Below, piece after piece: positions 7,664 to 12,266 of a stretch of DNA of 12,266 nt. Numbering within the stretch: position 1 is the first letter of the stretch; every line of letters begins with the position of its first letter. The stretch covers positions 1 to 12,266 of the forward strand of contig JAUWXV010000104.1 of the NCBI GenBank assembly GCA_030616165.1, read 5' to 3'. The position numbers and the translations under genes are program-made. Origin of the DNA: a bacterium. Its GTDB lineage: Bacteria > SM23-31 > JAUVVT01. Under the pieces are notes generated by a model. It ran no database searches. It was given only the letters and a program-made list of their open reading frames with translations, and was not told the DNA's origin.

Positions 7664-7907
7664 TAACTCTATAAAACTTTTGTAAATTTTTAAAAATGAA
7701 TAATATTTGTATATTTTAATGCTATTTTAAAGCTATTAAAACTAAATAAAACATAGTCCTGTCATTCTGATCCTGAAACATGTTCAGGATCTTCAGAATC
7801 TATTGTTTATTCTTTATTTAGATGCTGAAATAAATTCAGCATGACAGATACACTATAGTAATTTTAAAGTATATTAATAAAAATTTACAAAAGTTCAGTA
7901 ACTCTAT
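7664..7907. mobile_element. MITE-like element with 18-bp inverted repeats and 9-bp flanking repeats
   Basis: AACTTTTGTAAATTTTTA (7675-7692) is an exact inverted copy of TAAAAATTTACAAAAGTT (7878-7895). Just outside, TAACTCTAT occurs as a direct repeat on both sides, 7664-7672 and 7899-7907, as a target-site duplication would. The element between them (7673-7898) is 226 bases, AT-rich, without an ORF, and its inner flanks are also loosely complementary. An 89-base palindromic element lies inside it. The outermost two or three bases (AA on the left, CAG on the right) do not pair, so the exact ends are uncertain. It looks like a non-autonomous transposon relic, with no transposase in the window. 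Confidence 0.55.
7759..7847. repeat. GTCATTCTGA-type double-hairpin repeat (89 bp)
   Basis: CTGTCAT at 7759-7765 is inverted as ATGACAG at 7841-7847. The left hairpin has arms GATCCTGAA (7769-7777) and TTCAGGATC (7783-7791). The right has arms ATGCTGAA (7822-7829) and TTCAGCAT (7835-7842). CAGAATC followed by a short A/T linker and GATGCTGAA matches a layout I know from intergenic repeats of Bacteroidetes-like and other genomes. It sits inside the MITE-like element. Confidence 0.65.
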
Positions 7908-7993
7908 TTAAAAACCTTTCTATCTCAACAAGTAAAATATCTAATATAAGTGTAAAAATATATTTTAATTATTATCTTGCAGGTGGTGCAAAA

Positions 7994-9307
7994 ATGAAAT
8001 ACAAAGTATTATTAATCATAACTTTTTTATTAGCCTTTTATTCAACCATTTGGTCACAAAATTATGTAATCAGAAAAAAAATTCAATCATTGACCGACCA
8101 GGTCTCAACACTTCGTCTTAAAACTGATATTGACAAATTAGTCGGTTTTTACAATCGAAACACTTTTTCTGACACAGTTTCCGAAAATAAAGGAATCGGC
8201 GCAGCACGAAGATGGCTCTACAGCGAATTTGTAAAAATTAATAATGCCAGCGGCGGACGAATGAAAGTCTATTACGACAATTTTTACAAAAAATTATCCG
8301 AAAGATTCAAAAATGTAGCAAATGAAGATTCAATAAAATTAGTTAATGTAATCGCCGTTATTCCGGGAACTTCATCAGAAAGAGTTTTAATTATCAACGG
8401 ACATTATGATTCTCGTACCTATTCAGGAACAGATACTGAAAGTTTTGCTCCGGGAGCAAACGATGACGGCAGTGGGACAATTGCATTATTGGAATTAGCA
8501 CGTATCTTATCCAGAGAAAGATTTAAAAATACTATTATGCTGGCAGCACTTATTGCTGAAGAACAGGGATTATGGGGAGCCGCCCACTTAGCTGAACAGG
8601 CAAAAAACACAAAAATGAAAGTAGAAGGTGTAATTGCAAATGATATGATTGGAAATATTACTGGCGGTGACGGTAAGTCCGATAACACCATCTTACGTTG
8701 TTTTTCACCTGACCCGATAGATTCACCTTCACGAAACTTTGCTCTTTATGTTAATAAAATCAGCGATGAATATTTTCCGTTGTTGAAACTAAAAATGATA
8801 TTCCGTTTAGACCGTTTCGGTCGTGGTGGAGACCATTTGCCCTTTATTCGCCAAGGATTTGCTGGCATCAGGTTGACAGAACCTTATGAAAACTACAAAA
8901 TACAGCATTCATCTGATGATACACCGGATAATATCTCTTTTGAATATTTCACTCGTACCACGCAGCTAAATCTAACAGTCGCTTCATACTGGGCAAACTC
9001 ACCCGAAACGCCTGAAATTGTATCTATAACTCGTGACCCGGACTATAAAACTATTTTAAAATTTACTTGCCCCGAACCACAAATAAACCTTCAGGGATTT
9101 CAGGTTTATATCCGTGAAACCGATTCCGAATACTGGACTGAATCAATCTTCTTTCCGACTCCGAAAGCCACAATAGAAAATACTAAAGGAAAAGTTTATA
9201 ACATTGCGCTTCAAAACCGGGATAGGGATTACTACATATTCGGATTAGCCTCGGTTAATAAAGAAGGCTATGAAAGCATAGCATCAACATACAATGCTGA
9301 CAGATAA
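7994..9307 (+). CDS. Secreted M28-family zinc peptidase with C-terminal Fn3-like domain
   Basis: Predicted exported di-zinc aminopeptidase releasing amino acids from peptides. The 437-residue protein has a signal peptide, MKYKVLLIITFLLAFYSTIWSQ, then a leader helix region, the M28 domain (about 110-335) and a beta-rich tail (about 338-432) that looks like one fibronectin type III module (PEIVSITRDPD..., LQGFQVYIRE..., YYIFGLASVNKEG). The zinc site is complete in the usual order: H137 in GHYDS, bridging D157 in GANDDGSG, E189/E190 in AEEQG, D217 in IANDMIGN and H305 in QHSSDD; GGDHLPF (278-284) is also typical. The start is supported by AGGTGG about eight bases upstream. GC is about 38% in a 60-base sample. 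The gene lies alone between the two exact 67-bp repeats. The APC permease downstream could take up the amino acids released. The family is certain; specificity is not. Confidence 0.93.
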   Translation: MKYKVLLIITFLLAFYSTIWSQNYVIRKKIQSLTDQVSTLRLKTDIDKLVGFYNRNTFSDTVSENKGIGAARRWLYSEFVKINNASGGRMKVYYDNFYKKLSERFKNVANEDSIKLVNVIAVIPGTSSERVLIINGHYDSRTYSGTDTESFAPGANDDGSGTIALLELARILSRERFKNTIMLAALIAEEQGLWGAAHLAEQAKNTKMKVEGVIANDMIGNITGGDGKSDNTILRCFSPDPIDSPSRNFALYVNKISDEYFPLLKLKMIFRLDRFGRGGDHLPFIRQGFAGIRLTEPYENYKIQHSSDDTPDNISFEYFTRTTQLNLTVASYWANSPETPEIVSITRDPDYKTILKFTCPEPQINLQGFQVYIRETDSEYWTESIFFPTPKATIENTKGKVYNIALQNRDRDYYIFGLASVNKEGYESIASTYNADR

Positions 9308-9547
9308 GGGAGCAGAGATAAAGAGTAAAATTATTAAAAACGATGACTTTTCTGCCATTATGTAATATTATCAATGATAAAATAACATCTAAGATTCAGG
9401 GAATTTGTATCCTGTGACCATAAAAACCTGCGGGAGACCATCTATATCGGAGTTAAAAAATATCATACATATATCTGGAGAAAAAAATAGTTGCGTATGA
9501 ATAACCAAATAAAAAAACAGATTAATTATAAATAATGATAAAATAAA

Positions 9548-9614
9548 TAATTACCTGAAAACTGCGATACAATAATAATTTCCAAAAAACCGGATGTTTT
9601 ACTAAAATTTAAAA
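9548..9614. repeat. 67-bp direct repeat, copy 2
   Basis: Exact copy of 7436-7502 at a distance of 2112 bases. The flanking bases on the left differ (AAATAAA here, GAGAGG in copy 1), so the shared block has a sharp edge. As in copy 1, a few A/T bases and then TGTCATTGCG (9622-9631) follow. It lies about 240 bases after the M28 stop codon. Confidence 0.9.
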
Positions 9615-9621
9615 TATAAAA

Positions 9622-9667
9622 TGTCATTGCGCGAGTCTCTCCGCATTCTGCGGGGAGATGTGGCAAT
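9622..9667. repeat. TGTCATTGCG hairpin element, variant core
   Basis: The element begins TGTCATTGCG like the one after copy 1, but its core differs: TCTCTCCGCA (9636-9645) pairs with TGCGGGGAGA (9649-9658) across a TTC loop with one G-T wobble. ATTGC and GCAAT form the outer stem. It belongs to the same broad GTCATTGCG family. It may act as a terminator for the peptidase gene, but no T run follows. Confidence 0.65.
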
Positions 9668-9718
9668 CTCATCTTCCTGCTTGCGAAGGTGTTCTTCACC
9701 ATCGCACTCAACAAGCCT

Positions 9719-9741
9719 GCTTGTGAAATTTAATCACAAGC
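9719..9741. terminator. Hairpin GCTTGTGA/TCACAAGC, possible terminator or repeat part
   Basis: GCTTGTGA (9719-9726) and TCACAAGC (9734-9741) are exactly inverted around a 7-base loop. TCTTTCCGCTCTTTT follows, which is T-rich but not a clean run. It lies 412 bases after the peptidase gene, so it may simply be the right end of the repeat element that begins at 9622 rather than a dedicated terminator. Confidence 0.35.
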
Positions 9742-9876
9742 TCTTTCCGCTCTTTTAATAATTCAAATTCTGATTTCCTCCTATAATTTTCCACAATTAT
9801 TTATCATAAAATTCATTACAAAATCTTTACTATAATTAAATAAGTTTCTCTATTTTTTGTAATTTTAATATAATCA

Positions 9877-9905
9877 TTGACTAAAAATTTTATTTATACT
9901 ATATT
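9877..9905 (+). promoter_or_regulatory. Sigma-70-type promoter for the APC permease
   Basis: TTGACT (9877-9882) and TATATT (9900-9905) are each one base off the consensus hexamers and are exactly 17 bases apart. The predicted start of transcription is near 9912, giving a leader of about 80 bases before the permease ATG. This is the best promoter match I found in the window. If the organism uses a Bacteroidetes-type -33/-7 system instead, the match would be coincidental. Confidence 0.5.
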
Positions 9906-9963
9906 GAAACTTATTTTATCTGAAAAAATATTAACTCAAAGAATAAAAACCATATAATTACGA

Positions 9964-9975
9964 ATTAACGTTAAT
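9964..9975. promoter_or_regulatory. Palindrome ATTAACGTTAAT in the permease leader
   Basis: A perfect 12-base palindrome with a central CG lies 19 bases before the permease ATG and about 50 bases inside the predicted transcript. Its AACGTT core has the look of a small operator, and its position would allow a roadblock or control at the ribosome site. A 12-base palindrome in AT-rich DNA can be chance. Confidence 0.25.
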
Positions 9976-9994
9976 CTGTTATTGATAAAAGGAT

Positions 9995-11323
9995 ATGAAA
10001 AATAAAGGAAAGTTAATAAGAGGAGTTGGTTTCTGGACGGCAACCGCGGTTATAATATCTAATATGATAGGAACAGGTATTTTTACAATTACCGGTTTTA
10101 TGGCTTCAGACATACCTGACCCAATCTTTATTATCGGGCTTTGGATTCTTGGTGGATTTATTGCTCTGATGGGAGCATTCGCAGTTGCTGAATTAGGTGC
10201 TATGCTGCCATTTGCAGGGGGAGACTATATTTATATACATAATAGTTACGGACCATTCTGGGCATATATGACAGGATGGATGTCATTTTTCGTTGGCTTT
10301 TCTGCTCCAATAGCCATTTCTGCAATTGCCTTTATGATGTACATAAACAATTTAACACCAAGCCTATCGAACCTTCAGCTTCGTATTTTTGCAATTCTCG
10401 TAATATTCCTATTTGCTGGTCTTCACTATGCAGGCTTAAAAGTTAGTAAATTTGTGCAGAACAGCATTACATCTTTAAAAGTAATATTCATTCTAACAGT
10501 AATAGGAGCAAGTTTTTTATGGGGAAAGGGAAACTGGGGGCATTTTAGCGAAAATCTTATAGATAATGTCCCTTCTATCTCTTTAACAAAAGCAGGTGTG
10601 TCACTTATTTTTGTGATGTTTGCATACAGCGGCTGGAATGCTGCAAGTTACCTTGCTGGAGAAATCAAAAATCCGGGAAAAAATCTTCCAAAATCTATTA
10701 TAACAGGCACACTTGCAGTAACATTAATCTATCTTCTTTTGAATCTTGTATATTCTTATGCACTTCCCATTAATGAAATGAAAGGTGTTGTAGATATTGG
10801 GGCTGACTCAATGAACGCACTTTTCGGGTCTTCAATCTCAATAATTACCACTATTGGTTTTGCAGTATCAATTCTTGCCTGTATGAGCGCTATGATTTTT
10901 ATTGGTCCAAGAGTCTATTATGCTATGGCGGAAGATAATTTATTCTTTAAAAAGTTCAAGGAAGTGCATCCTATTTTCAAAACTCCTTCAAAGGCTATAC
11001 TACTTCAGGCTGCATGGTCATCTGTTCTTTTGATAAGTGGAACATTTGAACAACTGCTGACTTATGCAAGTTTTATTCTGATGGGATTTTCTGCAATGAC
11101 TGTCAGTGCAGTCTATATTCTCCGAAGAAAATTACCGGATGCCGAACGCCCATATAAAGCATTTGGCTACCCAATCTCACCTGCAATCTTTATTATTATG
11201 TCTATATGGATGATGACTTATACTGTAATAGAACGCCCCTTCGAATCTATATTTGGCATACTCACTATCCTTGCTGGAATACCATTTTATATCATTTTTA
11301 CTAAGAAAAACAAAAGTATATAA
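9995..11323 (+). CDS. APC-superfamily amino-acid permease (LAT-like)
   Basis: Inner-membrane amino-acid transporter of the amino acid-polyamine-organocation superfamily, 442 residues with about 12 hydrophobic segments, normal for the family. The unwound first helix carries the substrate-binding motif IGTGIF (25-30). FAYSGWNAASYLAGEIKNPG (209-228) is the helix 6 region typical of SLC7/LAT-like members. GPRVYYAMAEDNLFF (304-318) and PDAERPYKAFGYP (381-393) are also characteristic. The ATG at 9995 is the first possible start, since an in-frame stop lies at 9986-9988; its AAAAGG site is only two bases away, unusually close. It follows the secreted M28 peptidase on the same strand but with a 687-base gap and its own promoter, so any link is functional, not an operon. 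It could be an exchanger or a symporter; the amino acid carried cannot be told. Confidence 0.9.
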   Translation: MKNKGKLIRGVGFWTATAVIISNMIGTGIFTITGFMASDIPDPIFIIGLWILGGFIALMGAFAVAELGAMLPFAGGDYIYIHNSYGPFWAYMTGWMSFFVGFSAPIAISAIAFMMYINNLTPSLSNLQLRIFAILVIFLFAGLHYAGLKVSKFVQNSITSLKVIFILTVIGASFLWGKGNWGHFSENLIDNVPSISLTKAGVSLIFVMFAYSGWNAASYLAGEIKNPGKNLPKSIITGTLAVTLIYLLLNLVYSYALPINEMKGVVDIGADSMNALFGSSISIITTIGFAVSILACMSAMIFIGPRVYYAMAEDNLFFKKFKEVHPIFKTPSKAILLQAAWSSVLLISGTFEQLLTYASFILMGFSAMTVSAVYILRRKLPDAERPYKAFGYPISPAIFIIMSIWMMTYTVIERPFESIFGILTILAGIPFYIIFTKKNKSI

Positions 11324-11347
11324 TAAAGTTCATCAAGAAATAAGTTT

Positions 11348-11400
11348 CTCGTTCCCAAACTCTGTCTATTATTCTTGTTCCCAAACTCTGTTTGGGAACA
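11348..11400. repeat. TTCCCAAACTCTG hairpin repeats, first cluster
   Basis: A half unit, CTCGTTCCCAAACTCTGT (11348-11365), is followed by a full one in which TGTTCCCAAAC (11376-11386) pairs exactly with GTTTGGGAACA (11390-11400) around TCT. This is the GTTCCCAAACTCTGTTTGGGAAC type of intergenic palindrome found in several phyla. It starts 25 bases after the permease stop codon and could serve as its terminator. Confidence 0.7.
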
Positions 11401-11475
11401 CAAATTGTGAAAAAAATTCTATTTTGGTATTATAGAAAAATAGATGAGATATTAATTTAATCGAGGTTTTTGAGA

Positions 11476-11520
11476 AACAGAGTTCATTCTCGTTTCCAAA
11501 CTCTGTTTGGGAACGAGAAT
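11476..11520. repeat. TTCCCAAACTCTG hairpin repeats, second cluster
   Basis: ATTCTCGTTTCCAAAC (11486-11501) pairs with GTTTGGGAACGAGAAT (11505-11520) around TCT: 16 positions with one wobble. Just left of it AACAGAGTT (11476-11484) is an inverted half unit. It lies about 60 bases beyond the stop of the minus-strand oxidoreductase and could end its transcript. With the first cluster it would separate the two convergent genes. Confidence 0.7.
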
Positions 11521-11577
11521 GTGATATATAAATAAATCAATAAGATTTGACTCTTTCTTTAATTCTTTGACAAACTT

Positions 11578-12266
11578 CTAACTCAACCTCGGGAACATCT
11601 TTTCATCAAAGTTAACCCATCGGCTTCCGTTTTCCATACTTAATCTTACCCCCTCATTTATAGCAGTTCCAATCAATGCTTGATTTGGCAGAGGGCGGCT
11701 CTCTTCCCATATTTTTATCATCTCTTTTCTTTTATTTGCTTCCTGCTCCTCACTCATACCTTCGGTCGACATAAAAATATTTCTGATATCATTAAATCCC
11801 TGCACAAGACTTTCGTATCCATATCCAACTGAATCAATTTCCCCGGGATGTTCCCAGGAATCGAAAGTCTTAAAAAAGTTCGGGTTATAATGTTCATACT
11901 CACTGTCGTCAGTGACAATATAACAGTTTCTATCTTTGTGGTCTGCCTTATATTCCCCCTTTGTTCCGGTTATCTGGAGACCCTGATTGGTAAGGGCAGT
12001 AGTAGATTGTGGAAGAACCCAGTTTGTCTGAATCCAGAAAACAGAACCATTCTCCCATTCAATCACAGCCTCAACCGCATCATAGACATCCATTCCCTGC
12101 GTCGGTAAATATTTCTTTTGCGCAAATCCAATCAGTCTTGTCGGTTTTAAACCAGTAACAAAATAATAAACGTCAGCATAATGAACGCCGATATATTCGA
12201 AAGATGAACTTTCATGTGCCCAGAGAGCAAAGTTCTTTAAAGGCATCTCCTTTTTTTCCTCAATCC
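11578..12266 (-). CDS. Gfo/Idh/MocA-family oxidoreductase, C-terminal part
   Basis: C-terminal domain of an NAD(P)-dependent sugar or cyclitol dehydrogenase-type protein; the N-terminal Rossmann part lies beyond the right edge. The first Met in frame (12246) is not the start: the frame stays open to the edge (...IEEKKEMPLKNF), and the next residues, EYIGVHYADVYYFVTGLKPTRL, are an internal region typical of the family, with the conserved His before the (Y/L)D-like segment. About 228 residues are visible. Later landmarks are AVIEWENGSVFWIQTNW, LQITGTKGEYKAD and the C-terminal QALIGTAINEGVRLSMENGSRWVNFD. It is convergent to the permease. Substrate is unknown; members act on glucose, inositol, amino sugars and sugar acids, which would fit the carbohydrate genes in this window, but that is inference. 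Confidence 0.85.
   Translation of the reverse strand, partial: IEEKKEMPLKNFALWAHESSSFEYIGVHYADVYYFVTGLKPTRLIGFAQKKYLPTQGMDVYDAVEAVIEWENGSVFWIQTNWVLPQSTTALTNQGLQITGTKGEYKADHKDRNCYIVTDDSEYEHYNPNFFKTFDSWEHPGEIDSVGYGYESLVQGFNDIRNIFMSTEGMSEEQEANKRKEMIKIWEESRPLPNQALIGTAINEGVRLSMENGSRWVNFDEKMFPRLS

Larger units (their letters stand above)
7439..7993. other. Repeat-filled intergenic region, no gene
   Basis: This 555-base gap between the propeller and peptidase genes holds, in order, the rest of the 67-bp repeat, the GTCATTGCGAGG hairpin, an AT-rich stretch with no feature I can name (7553-7660), the MITE-like element (7664-7907) and the leader of the peptidase. No credible coding sequence or RNA gene was seen. 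No clear -35/-10 pair was found before the peptidase. Confidence 0.6.
9308..9994. other. Intergenic region with repeat copy 2 and promoter, no gene
   Basis: This 687-base gap holds the second 67-bp repeat, a TGTCATTGCG hairpin, a short 8-bp hairpin and the permease promoter. Bases 9308-9547 show no feature I can name; one 34-codon open stretch (9386-9487) has no start codon and no recognisable similarity. Confidence 0.55.

Noticed and set aside
9386-9490. 34-codon open stretch after the peptidase gene (HLRFREFVSCDHKN...)
   Set aside because: It reads somewhat like protein but has no ATG/GTG start, no upstream frame (TAA at 9383-9385) and no similarity I recognise. It could be a gene relic, but the evidence is too thin to annotate.
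7436-9667. CRISPR array
   Set aside because: There are only two copies of the repeat, 2.1 kb apart with a gene between, so there is no spacer periodicity and no cas gene.
9526-9714. Minus-strand frame sharing a peptide segment with the frame at 7270-7473
   Set aside because: The shared EIIIVSQFSGNYL segment is only the translation of the exact 67-bp DNA repeat, not a conserved protein.
12244-12246. ATG at the right edge as the true start of the oxidoreductase
   Set aside because: The frame is open to the window edge and the following residues match the middle of the Gfo/Idh/MocA fold, so the gene is cut by the window.

Overview
This is an AT-rich window, apart from one block of higher GC, with widely spaced genes, long intergenic stretches and many palindromic intergenic repeats. 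Three genes encode secreted proteins whose signal peptides end in ...SFSQ, ...IWSQ or ...SNAQ, a style common in Bacteroidetes and the wider FCB supergroup (KSB1, Marinimicrobia, Calditrichaeota and relatives). The FG-GAP propeller and the small repeats also fit a heterotrophic FCB-type bacterium. The phylum assignment is inference; there is no rRNA gene or universal marker here to settle it.

Layout. Positions 1-65 hold what looks like the tail of an unknown gene. Next is apt (adenine salvage, +). Convergent to it is a two-gene minus-strand block: an L-arabinose/L-fucose isomerase-type enzyme followed by an MFS transporter of the hexuronate/anion-cation symporter type. A near-perfect 19-bp palindrome that could be an operator lies between the two. 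A 0.57-kb divergent spacer leads to a plus-strand set: a secreted alpha/beta-hydrolase (acetyl-xylan-esterase-like), a secreted fusion of a sugar-isomerase TIM barrel with a seven-repeat FG-GAP propeller, a secreted M28 zinc peptidase with a C-terminal Fn3-like domain, and an APC-family amino-acid permease. At the right edge, convergent to the permease, is the C-terminal part of a Gfo/Idh/MocA oxidoreductase.

How it may fit together (inference). The isomerase, MFS carrier, secreted esterase, TIM-barrel protein and Gfo/Idh oxidoreductase are all classes seen in scavenging of plant or algal carbohydrate, with sugars or sugar acids imported and converted inside. The peptidase and the permease would form a parallel peptide/amino-acid branch. 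No glycoside hydrolase, polysaccharide lyase, SusC/D pair or regulator gene is present, so no complete pathway can be assigned.

The most unusual DNA is between the genes. An exact 67-bp direct repeat brackets the M28 gene, and each copy runs into a TGTCATTGCG hairpin with a different core. A 226-bp MITE-like element has 18-bp inverted repeats and 9-bp flanking direct repeats, and carries an 89-bp GTCATTCTGA-type element inside it. A cluster of TTCCCAAACTCTG hairpins lies between the convergent permease and oxidoreductase genes. I did not find a convincing novel defence or mobile system; the strongest candidates for follow-up are the propeller fusion and the repeat-bracketed peptidase segment.
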